Assembly (NCBI GenBank): GCA_022432975.1
Contig: CM039514.1
Span: 5,811,519-5,875,518, forward strand
DNA: 64,000 nucleotides
From: Begonia masoniana
Lineage: Eukaryota > Streptophyta > Magnoliopsida > Cucurbitales > Begoniaceae
Reading direction: 5' to 3'
Within the stretch, counting starts at the first letter, position 1. Each line of letters opens with the position of its first letter. Of the stretch, positions 55,167 to 64,000 are shown piece by piece. The notes under the pieces were generated by a model, which was given only the letters and a program-made list of their open reading frames with translations, did not search any database and was not told the DNA's origin. Both the position numbers and the translations under genes were made by a program.

Positions 55167-58100
55167 ATGGAGAGTAACCCGAGTCGGATGGTCACGTTGA
55201 ACGGCTCCAACTATCATGTGTGGAAAGGGAAGATGGAGGATCTTCTTTATGTGAAAGACTATTATTTACCCGTATTTGCTGGTGCAAAGCCGGCAGATAA
55301 ATCTGATGTCGAATGGGAATTATGTCATCGTCAAGTGTGCGGTTACATTCGACAGTGGGTAAATGATAACGTCCTCAACCATGTCAGTGAGGAAAAGAAC
55401 GCTCAAAGCTTGTGGAAAAAGCTTGAGGAGTTGTACGCTCGGAAGACTGGTAACAACAAGCTGTTTTTAATCAAGCAGCTTCTGGGGTTAAAGTACCAGA
55501 ACGGAAAAGCTATGACTGATCACCTCAATACATTTCAAGGAATTATCAATCAGTTGGCTGGAATGAAAATCAAGTTTGATGAAGAAGTTCAAGGGTTGAT
55601 GCTTCTTGGGACTTTGCCGGACTCGTGGGAGACATTCAGAATGTCGTTGTCTAACTCGGCCCCAGATGGTGTTTTGGCAATGGATGTAGTCAAAAGTAGT
55701 GTTCTGAACGAGGAAATGAGAAGAAAATCAACGGGTTCTTCCTTACAATCAGACATCTTAGTCACCGAAAACAGGGGGAGAAGTCAAAGCAGAGGTCCAG
55801 GCAACAAAAATCGGAGTCAAAGTAAGTCCAGAAAATACGCCAACGTTGAGTGTCATTATTGTGGCAAGAAGGGTCACATCAAAAGATTTTGTCGAAAGTT
55901 TCTTCGAGAAAATCCAAATGCCAAGGGAAACGAAATGAAGGCCGAAGAAGGTGACACAGGCGAGAAGGTAGCCACGGCCACCGAGGAGTTCTTTATAGTG
56001 TACGACGGAGATGCCGTTAATCTCGCCTCCCAAGATACAAGCTGGGTAATTGATAGTGGCGCTTCGATACATGCCACTTCGCGGAGGGATTTCTTCACGT
56101 CCTACACTTCCGGTGACTTTGGAAGTGTAAGGATGAGAAATGATGGCGTTGCAAAAGCCATTGGTATGGGAGACGTACGTTTAGAAACCGACAATGGCAA
56201 CACCTTGTTTTTGAGAGGTGTGAAGCACATTCCTGACATCCGCATGAATTTAATCTCGACCGGAAAGCTTGACGACGAAGGGTTTTGCAATACCTTTCGT
56301 GATGGAAAATGGAAGCTCGCCAAAGGCTCTTTAATTGTGGCGAGAGGACAAAAATGCTCCTCTTTGTATGTGATGCATGCAAAGATCTCAGATTCCACAG
56401 TCCATACGGTGGACCATGAAGACGCGGTAGATCTTTGGCATAACCGGCTTAGCCATATGAGTGAGAAGGGCTTGATGATTCTCGCCAAGAAGAACTTGTT
56501 ATCAGGTATAAAAGGAGGCTCTCTAAAGCAGTGTGCTCATTGTTTGGCTGGTAAGCAGACTCGAGTAGCCTTTAAAAGTGTCCCCCACTCGCGGAAGCCG
56601 GGTATACTCAACATGGTGTACTCCGATGTGTGCGGCCCGATGAAGACAAGAACACTTGGAGGTGCGTTGTACTTTGTGACTTTTATCGATGATCATTCAA
56701 GGAAGATTTGGGTGTATACGTTAAAGACAAAAGATCAAGTTATAGACGTCTTCAAGCAATTTCATACTCGTGTGGAAAGAGAAACAAGTGTGAAGCTAAA
56801 ATGCATTCGGACAGATAATGGAGGTGAGTACTGTGGTCCTTTTGATGAGTACTGTAGAGAGCAGGGTATTCGGCATCAAAAGACACCTCCGAAGACTCCT
56901 CAGCTGAACGGATTAGCTGAGAGGATGAACAGGACACTTGTTGAAAGAGTGAGATGTTTGCTCTCGCAGTCACAGTTGCCGAGATCATTTTGGGGTGAAG
57001 CATTGAGTACAGTGGTTCACGTTTTGAATCTCACGCCGAGTGTTCCACTGAACTTTGAAGTTCCAGATAAGATGTGGTCTGGAAAAGAAGTTTCTTACAG
57101 CCATCTGCGCATTTTTGGGTGCAAGGCCTTTGTTCACATTCCGAAAGACGAGCGGTCGAAGCTAGATGTGAAGACGAGGCCATGTGTGTTCATCGGTTAT
57201 GGTCTTGATGAGTTTGGCTACAGATTCTACGATCCGGTGCAGAAAAAGCTAATCAGAAGCAGAGATGCAGTGTTCATAGAAGACCAAGGCATCAAAGACA
57301 TTGATAAAGCGGAAAAGGCAGATGGATGCAATGATGATTTGATCGATTTGGATCAAATTTCTACACCTACAGTACATTCCGATCAAGGGGGAGCAGAAGC
57401 AGAACATGATACCAGTCCAGCAAATGGCGAAATCCACACAGATAATGTTGAACCGACTGAGCAAATCGAAGAAGAGGTTCAAGAGTTGCCAGAAGAACCT
57501 CCGTTGAGAAGATCTACTAGAGAACGGCGTCCTTCGACGAGATACACTTCAGATGAGTATGTGATGCTCACAGATGACGGAGAGCCAGAAACTTACAAAG
57601 AGGCCATTTCTGTTAATGAGAAGAAATTGTGGTTGAAAGCCATGGAAGAGGAGATGCAGTCTCTTTATGAGAACAATACTTATGACTTGGTGAAGTTACC
57701 CCAAGGAAAGAAAGCTCTCAAGAACAGATGGCTCTACAAGTTGAAGACCGAAAGTGCAACCTCACAGCCAAGGTACAAGGCTCGGTTAGTTGTGAAGGGG
57801 TACGGTCAGAAGAAAGGAATCGACTTTGAAGAAATATTCTCACCGGTGGTGAAGATGTCCTCAATCCGAGTTGCTCTTGGTTTAGCGGCACGCTTGAATT
57901 TGGAGATCGAGCAACTTGATGTGAAAACTGCGTTTCTTCATGGTGACTTGGAGGAAGAAATTTACATGGAGCAGCCCGAGGGATTCAAAGTCAAAGGGAA
58001 AGAACAACTTGTGTGCAAGTTGAAGAAGAGCTTGTATGGCCTCAAACAAGCTCCACGCCAGTGGTACAAGAAGTTTGACTCTTTCATGGTGAGTCAAGGG

Positions 58101-60047
58101 TACAGCCGGACATCGTCAGACCATTGTGTATTCATCAAGAGGTATTCCGATAATGATTTTGTCATTCTCCTCTTGTATGTTGACGATATGCTGATCATAG
58201 GCCGTGACACTAGCAAGATTGCTAAGTTGAAGGGAGAGTTGAGTAAGTCTTTTGCTATGAAAGACTTGGGTGCGGTGTGATGACCCGAATGTGAACGTAT
58301 GTGTACGACTGCGGGGCAAACCTCGGGTTGCGGGATGGATGGATCCCGGACTCGAGTATAGGCGAATCCCGGGTCGTAAAGACGGGGTTGTCACAATCCC
58401 ACTCGCTTGGGGAAGTATGTGGAAATGAACATATGTAAAGAGACCCTCCCAACATAGCAAGACGCGTTTTGGAGCTCAATGAAGACGGATCCATAGAACT
58501 CCGAAGTTAAGAGGGCTTCGGCGAGAGTAATTCCAGGTTGGGTGACCTTCCGGGAAGTGCTCTCGCCAAACAAAGCCGTGAGGGGAGGATATTGGGCTGC
58601 GGCCCAATCCCCAGAGCGGACAATATCTTGCTGGGAAACGGGGTCGTTACAAATGGTATCAGAGCCTGTACCCAACCGGAAATGTGGCCAACGAGGACGT
58701 TGGGCCTCCGAGGGGGGGTGATTGTGATGACCCGAATGTGAACGTATGTGTACGACTGCGGGGCAAACCTCGGGTTGCGGGATGGATGGATCCCGGACTC
58801 GAGTATAGGCGAATCCCGGGTCGTAAAGACGGGGTTGTCACAATCCCACATCGCTTGGGGAAGTATGTGGAAATGAAACATATGTAAAGAGACCCTCCCA
58901 ACATAGCAAGACGCGTTTTGGAGCACAATTGACGACGGATCCCATAAGAACTCCGAAGTTAAGCGTGCTTCGGCGAGAGCAATTCCAGGTTGGGTGACCT
59001 TCCGGGAAGTTCTCGCCAAACAAAGCCGTGAGGGGAGGATATTGTGCTACGGCCCAATCCCCAGAGCGGACAATATCTTGCTGGGAAACGGGGTCGTTAC
59101 ATGCGGCAAAGAAGATACTCGGTATGAAGATCTCTCGTGATAGGAAGAATGGGAAACTGTGGTTGTCTCAGGAAGACTACATCGAGAAGATATTGGAAAA
59201 GTTCAACATGAGCAAGGCCAAAGTTGTGTGTTCTCCACTTGCAGGTCACTTCAAGCTCACTTCAGAGCAATGTCCTACAAGTGAAAAAGACAGAGCCAAC
59301 ATGAGTCGAGTTCCTTATGCGTCTGCAGTTGGTAGTTTGATGTACGCCATGGTTTGCACTCGACCTGATATTGCTCATTCAGTTGGAGTAGTCAGCCGAT
59401 TCCTCTCCAATCCTGGCAAAGAACACTGGGAAGCAGTGAAGTGGATATTCAGATATCTCAGAGGCACTTCCAGATTGTGTTTGCATTTCGGTGGCAGTGA
59501 TCCTTTGCTAGTTGGGTACACCGATTCAGATATGGCCGGTAATGTTGATTCCAGGAGATCCATTTCAGGATTCTTGATGATTTTTGCTGGAGGAGCCGTG
59601 TCTTGGCAATCCAAGCTGCAAGATTGTGTTGCACTATCTACCACAGAAGCCGAGTATATTGCAATCACTGAGGGTTGCAAGGAGGCTTTATGGATGAAGA
59701 GATTTCTTGAGGAATTGGGTCTGCGCCAAGAGAAGTATATTATGTTCAGTGATAGCCAGAGTGTTATCCATCTCTCCAAAAATTCGTCATTTCATTCGAG
59801 GTCCAAGCATATTGATGTGAGGTATCATTGGGTTCGAGATTTGCTCGAGACAAAGCAGTTGCATTTGGCGAAAGTGCACACCAGTGAAAACGGTTCGGAT
59901 ATGTTGACGAAAGTTTTGCCAAAGGAGAAGCTCGAGGCTTGTCGGCGAAGAGCGGGATTATTGGAGAGACCTCATCATAAGTCGGGAGGGGGAGATTTGT
60001 GGAGTCCCTCCATTATGATAAGGGACCCACCTCATAAATATGTTTGA
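55167..60047 (+). CDS. Copia 1 gag-pol polyprotein (interrupted at 58276-59106)
   Basis: Starts MESNPSRMVTLNGSNYHVW. Domains in order: UBN2-type gag, zinc knuckle CHYCGKKGHIKRFC, protease WVIDSGASIHAT, integrase zinc finger and core (YSDVCGP, RTDNGGEY, LAERMNRT), RT with YVDDMLIIG, then after the insertion RNase H with GYTDSDMAG, STTEAEYIA and DSQSVIHL. The left part ends KDLGAV plus a TGA supplied by the inserted element. The right part resumes AKKILGMKI in the same frame, and the 831-bp insertion is a multiple of three. The stop at 60045 lies inside the 3' LTR. As it stands it lacks a continuous RT-RNase H, so it would need help in trans. Confidence 0.93.
58276..58651 (+). repeat. Cassandra 5' LTR
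   Basis: 376 bp. Compared with 58723-59101 it shows about eight substitutions and six short indels by eye, concentrated in the 5S-like half. Confidence 0.93.
58723..59101 (+). repeat. Cassandra 3' LTR
   Basis: 379 bp. This copy keeps the better 5S match: GGATCCCATAAGAACTCCG then AGTTAAGCGTGCTTCGGCG. Confidence 0.93.
58925..59020 (+). promoter_or_regulatory. 5S rRNA-like internal promoter block in the Cassandra LTR
   Basis: Resembles plant 5S rRNA from the GGATCCCAT segment through the box A/IE-like AAGCGTGCTTCGGCGAGAG to the box C-like GGTTGGGTGACC and GGGAAGTTCTCG. It is not a functional 5S gene: the 5' third is absent. Confidence 0.85.
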
Positions 60048-60595
60048 AAATAAAGAAAGAAGAAACATCTTCTTTCTTCTTTGCAGCGCCTCCTTCACTT
60101 TATTGCGATCACATTCCTTATTTTAAGGAATGTGTCGCTTCTCAAGCCTCTATAAATAGAGGCTTGATGAAAGGGTTCGAATCATCCGAAGAAGAGCTTC
60201 TTCAGCATAGTGAAGAAAGAGAGAAAATAAGAGAGTATTATTTTTGGTGGGAGAGAAAAGAAAGGTGTGAGAGAAAAATAGGTGAGGTGCTTTTGTGCAC
60301 AGTGAGAATTCTAAGAGTGGTGATTTCTCTTAGTGAATATTTTCTATGATATTCGATATCTAGAAAAATATTGTAAATCCTATTTTTCATAGTGAGATCT
60401 TTCTGGACTCGGTCCCCGTGGTTTTTTCCCGATTTGGGTTTCCACGTAAAATTCTCGGTGTTGGTTTTACTCATTATTTCTCTTACTTTTTGGCCGTTGT
60501 AATCTTACAACGGGGGAAAATATTCCTGGTATTTTTTTTCGGATCGCTTCCGCTATCATTTCTCATTCCGACAAATTTTCGTTATTTTCCCAACA
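59998..60595 (+). repeat. 3' LTR of copia 1
   Basis: A 598-bp repeat of 54447-55044. Its TATA box at about 60150 points rightward, toward the second half of the trihelix fragment and PP2C copy B. Confidence 0.95.
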
Positions 60596-60993
60596 ATTTG
60601 AAGTTTTTAAGGTTTTTTGCGAGGATATTGTGAAGAAAATGATGGTACAGCAAGGGGAAATGCATAATAAGCTTTTAGAAGATATGGTGAAGAGAGATGA
60701 AAAAAAAATTGCAAAGGAAGAAGCTTGGAAGAGAGAGGAAATGGAGAAGATGAATAAAGATCTTGAATTCGTAGGCAATCTTCTTTGATCTTCGTTGAAT
60801 CAACGGAGAATAAGCTTTTATTCTATCATGGTAGGAATTAACTACCATGGTAAATCGTCATAGATATAGAGCCTTGAAAATGGAATTTCACCATCGGAAA
60901 TCCATCATCGACGCTGCAGGGATGTAGAACACGATTATAAATAAAGTTTAAGGAATTAAGCTCGAATTTATCAGCAGTACAACAGATCGTTTC

Positions 60994-63900
60994 CGATTAA
61001 GATCACATAATTCTTCGTTTGACAATCGAAGGGAAGATCCTCTACATCGAATTCCAGGGAGGATGTTCTTGAATGGATCTAGTGAAGTTGCTTCTTTGTT
61101 CACTCAACAGGGTAGGAAAGGGACCAACCAAGACGCCATGATTGTTTGGGAGGTTAGCTCTCTCCTATCTTTCTTGATATGTCATTCGGCTGCGTATAAT
61201 GATATTTGTACGCATAATGATATTTCTTTGCATTTTGATTTCTTTCGTTTTTTTTTCCTCGTTTTATCATCTTCTGTCATGGAATTTAGTCGCAGAACCA
61301 GTTGTCTTGTATTTATTGTATTAAATCTCCTCAATTTGAAGTTTTACGAGAAAAAAGCCGCACGAGTCATCAGTTGTGTGGTGTCATTTTATAGGCAATA
61401 AATGAATATGAATGTTACAAGTCATGACTTCTTGCATTTCCTATTGTTGGATATATTTAGGTCATTGATTTCATTTCAAATTCAATCAACCAATAATAAA
61501 AGATCAAATTGACTTAGTAGCAAATTGGATAGAAATAACTTAGATTTGGTCATGGATAAATTTGGAGAGAAACACATGCAGGAGATTGATTCTACTTACT
61601 TCATATGACATAATTCATATTCTGATACTTCCTAAATTTCTTATCTCAGGACATCGTTAAAGTGCATATATTTGTGTAGTCGATACTAACTCTATCGTAT
61701 AAAATTATATAGAATTTCGGTTCAAGAAGTGACACGATCTTCTGTGGGGTGTTTGATGGGCACGGACCGTATGGCCATGTGGTTGCAAGGAAAGTGAGGG
61801 ACTCTCTTCCCCTGAAAGTGAAAGCCCAGTGGGAATTCAATTCAGTGTCTGAAGAAGTTGTCCCAGAACTCAGTCCTAATGCTAATGGAGGAACAATCCT
61901 GGATGACGACGAAGGAGGAGCTGGAGCCGCCATTGACGGCACCCTATTGGAGAAGCCTGCCGAAAGTTTTCGTACATTAAAGGAATCGTTTTTAAAGGCT
62001 TCTAAACTTATGGACAGAGAATTGAGGATGCACCCGAATATTGATTGTTTCTGTAGCGGGACTACGGCCGTGACTTTGGTCAAGCAGGTTTCTGTCTGAT
62101 GATTTTGAGAAAGATGTGAATTTGTTGTTTCAGATTTTTTCTTCATTTTTTAGTGGTTTTGGCTGTTTTTTTTTAGGGGGGAAATCTTGTTATTGGAAAT
62201 GTTGGAGATTCCAGAGCTGTAATGGCTACCAGAGATGAAGACGACTCCCTTGTTGCAGTTCAGTTGACTGTTGATCTGAAACCAAATCTTCCTGGTTAGT
62301 CTCTCTTTCTCTCTCTAGATTTAGTTGATAGTTCTATTTAGCTAGGGTGAGAACTGAGAAGTAAAAATAGTATTTTGCCCACATTTCGAATGCGAGATCT
62401 GGGTCAAAATTCACATCGATTAAACAAATCATTGGAAAGAAATAAACATTAATCATTGCAGAGAAGTTTTGCTATTTTGGTTGTTTGTATAGATTTCTTT
62501 TTTGTCATTCGCAGGCGAAGAAGAGAGAATCCGCAGCTGTAAAGGTCGGGTCTTTGCTCTTCAAGACGAACCAGAGGTTGCTCGAGTATGGCTTCCGAAC
62601 AGCGACTCCCCAGGCCTGGCTATGGCGAGAGCTTTTGGAGATTTTTGTCTCAAGGATTTCGGTCTAATATCTGTTCCCGAAATAACTTGTCATCGACTAA
62701 CCGACAAGGATGAATTCGTTGTCATGGCTACCGATGGGGTATGAGATGAATTGTTTTCAGGCAATATATAATCAACTCGATTAATATCAACTCAACAATG
62801 TAACCTTGTCTCGATTAATAAAACTTGGATCGGTTTGGTTGTGACAGATATGGGACGTTTTATCGAACTCAGAAGTAGTAGAGATTGTAGCATCAGCCCC
62901 ATCACGATCGACTGCAGCTCGAGCTCTCATAGAGACAGCAGTTCGAGCTTGGCGGTGTAAATATCCCACTTCCAAAGTTGATGATTGTGCTGTAGTTTGC
63001 CTCTTCCTCGATTCGAACTCGAACTCAAACGTCCTATCTTTGGCCTCTAATGACAAATCCAAAGAACATCTCTCCTCCGAAGTCCGTGTTTGCAATGGCG
63101 GAGCTTCCATTAGCGGGGACCTCTCCCTACACAGTGATCTGAACCGGTCGGGAAAGATACGGACTGTCAAAGACATTTTAGTCGAAGATGAAGATGAAGA
63201 CAATTTGGCAGAAACAGGGACTGAGTGGTCGGCTCTACAAGGAGTGTCGAGAGTAAACACGTTATTAACTCTGCCGAGATTTGTTCCAACTAAGAAGGAC
63301 AAGGCTCGGTGACGACGTAAGCGAAGGAGGGTGTGCCTTATGCTTGCTTGATCCGGGAGATCGAGCCATGAGCCGAGACGGTTCGAGATTATGTGTTTAT
63401 ACTTGTTTGATTTTGTTGTTGTGTGATATTAATTACATTTTTCCATAACTGTAATGGTTGAAGCTTCTATAATTTATCTCACGTTTTAGATTTTTAATTT
63501 TTCAAAATAAAATTCCTTTTTGGATGAATATTCTAGGTCGTTATTGACCTCAAAAGACGGTGTGTAAAGTGAGAAACCAAACTGTGAAATTCGATTCGGT
63601 GTTGGTTTTCTTGGCAAAATAACTAAAATCGTGTAAGCATATATAGGTTTTGCTCGGGTTTGAACTGAATTTGAGTTATTTTTATGAACCGATTCAATAA
63701 TCGATCGAATTGTGACCGCTTATTTCTTCGTATGCCAAACTAAGAACAGGGAGTAAATGCATCAAAACCGAATTGAAATCACTAATTCGATTCGGCTCCA
63801 TCGGCTTTGTCCTACTTTGCCGGCTCCATCTAATTACGTTGATTTGATCACAAAAAATATTGTCCAAAAAAGAAATTAAGCTTTTAAATATAATTTGAAA

Positions 63901-64000
63901 ATTATAAAAGCTTTATTTTAAACTTTTAATTCTGGTTTTCTTTATTTAAGTAAATAAAAGGTTTCAAATTTATTTTAAATAATTTTTATTTCACAAAATC
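60994..64000 (+). repeat. Segmental duplication, copy B (runs off the window)
   Basis: Matches 30691-34968 from CGATTAAGATCAC onward and still matches at the last base. The duplicated block may therefore continue into a second copy of the helicase flank. Confidence 0.93.
61063..63312 (+). CDS. Protein phosphatase 2C, 5'-truncated duplicate (copy B)
   Basis: Exons by homology to copy A: up to 61152, then 61713-62087, 62177-62294, 62515-62738 and 62848-63312, all in phase with correct splice sites. The catalytic domain is complete (KGTNQDAM, VFDGHGPYGH, GNVGDSRAV, MATDGIWDV, DDCAVVCLF) and the C-terminal tail is open to TGA at 63310, with three Ser-Asn pairs where copy A has about 170. Homology starts inside exon 1, so the MGSCLS membrane-anchor start and 30 or so following residues are gone. 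The first in-frame Met is at 61063 (MFLNGSSEV), about 470 bp right of the copia 3' LTR. A soluble, LTR-driven phosphatase is conceivable but untested. It may be a pseudogene for lack of a promoter. Confidence 0.78.

Larger units (their letters stand above)
58276..59101 (+). mobile_element. Cassandra-type TRIM nested in copia 1
   Basis: Two direct repeats (376 and 379 bp) starting TGTGATGACCCGAATGTG and ending GGGGTCGTTACA, with a 71-bp core holding the Met-tRNA site TGGTATCAGAGCC (58654-58666) and the polypurine stretch CCGAGGGGGGGTGATT. Exact TGCGG duplication at 58271-58275 and 59102-59106. Both LTRs carry a 5S rRNA-like block with AGTTAAG..GCTTCGGCGAGAG and GGTTGGGTGACC, the hallmark of Cassandra elements, where it supplies a Pol III type promoter. 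No coding capacity. Confidence 0.95.
54447..60595 (+). mobile_element. Copia retrotransposon 1, nearly intact, carrying a Cassandra insertion
   Basis: LTRs 54447-55044 and 59998-60595, both 598 bp with two differences by eye. Target duplication ATTTG at 54442-54446 and 60596-60600. Primer site TGGTATCAGAGCCA at 55047-55060 and polypurine tract GGGAGGGGGAGATT just before the 3' LTR. One open frame holds the whole polyprotein except for an 831-bp insertion (Cassandra plus one target copy). The LTRs have a TATA box in CTCTATAAATAGAG. Confidence 0.96.
54126..60788 (+). pseudogene. Trihelix (GTL2-like) gene fragment split by copia 1
   Basis: Left part 54126-54446: a trihelix C-terminal segment MGFKSSAEKCKEKYEEESR with KNYRFLSELEEEL and a Lys/Glu-rich region. 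Right part 60601-60788: the conserved coiled coil EDIVKKMMVQQGEMHNKLL through EEAWKREEMEKMNKDLEF. With the retrotransposon and one ATTTG removed, the two parts join in frame. An intron acceptor (TTGCAG) precedes 54126. The upstream trihelix DNA-contact part is not found, and the normal continuation after MNKDLE is replaced by FVGNLL and a stop, so the locus was already truncated at both ends or was a duplicated fragment before the insertion. Confidence 0.82.

Noticed and set aside
58925..59020. 5S rRNA gene
   Set aside because: The match covers only part of 5S rRNA and sits in both LTRs of a Cassandra element, so it is an LTR component.

Overview
This is nuclear DNA of a flowering plant, very probably a eudicot. 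The genes have long AT-rich GT-AG introns. The families present include plant-specific PPR-DYW, ZFN-type CCCH, ZAT-type C2H2 and trihelix proteins, and the repeats include copia, TRIM/Cassandra, MULE and solo LTR sequences. I cannot fix the species. The assembly is a draft: there is a 100-N gap at 6618-6717, and single-base indels break at least five otherwise well conserved genes.

Layout, left to right. (1) 937-5272, minus strand: a ZFN1-like CCCH zinc-finger gene whose third intron carries a 1.9-kb non-autonomous LTR retrotransposon with identical LTRs. A small solo LTR and a 97-bp minisatellite lie upstream of its visible exons. (2) 6718-6922, minus: the first exon of a membrane-anchored alpha/beta hydrolase, cut by the gap. 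(3) 7478-13112, plus: a GDT1-like (UPF0016) cation transporter gene whose last four exons are duplicated in tandem. (4) 14545-16807: an intronless DYW-type PPR gene with one frameshift. (5) 19055-22118: a MULE-like element with terminal inverted repeats, carrying a degenerate two-finger ZAT-type gene and three very long CT/GA tracts. (6) 22458-27352: an eIF5-mimic (W2-domain) gene in eight exons. (7) 27711-29395: a 0.5-kb GA tract and a 762-nt poly(A) tract. (8) 30595-34011: a clade E type PP2C gene whose last exon holds a 1-kb in-frame hexanucleotide expansion encoding Ser-Asn repeats. (9) 35098-38699: a PRP22/DHX8-type DEAH helicase with two frameshifts. (10) 39004-42242, minus: EMC2.

The right third (43.4-60.6 kb) is a nested retrotransposon field. 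It has a 941-bp solo LTR, an LTR with internal minisatellites, and a 3'-truncated minus-strand copia element. That copia element is split by a 1.6-kb solo LTR, which is itself split by a 1.39-kb solo LTR. Further right, a nearly intact plus-strand copia element sits inside a trihelix (GTL2-like) gene fragment, and a Cassandra TRIM with 5S-like LTRs sits inside that copia's reverse transcriptase. From 60994 to the window end is a second, 5'-truncated copy of the PP2C segment.

The host genes are unrelated housekeeping and regulatory loci (mRNA binding, Golgi cation transport, organelle RNA editing, translation control, phosphatase signalling, splicing, ER membrane insertion) and do not form a pathway. 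The most informative features are the gene-capturing MULE, the coding hexanucleotide expansion seen in only one PP2C copy, and the conflict between LTR ages in the nested Cassandra/copia composite. I see no new defence-like or operon-like system.
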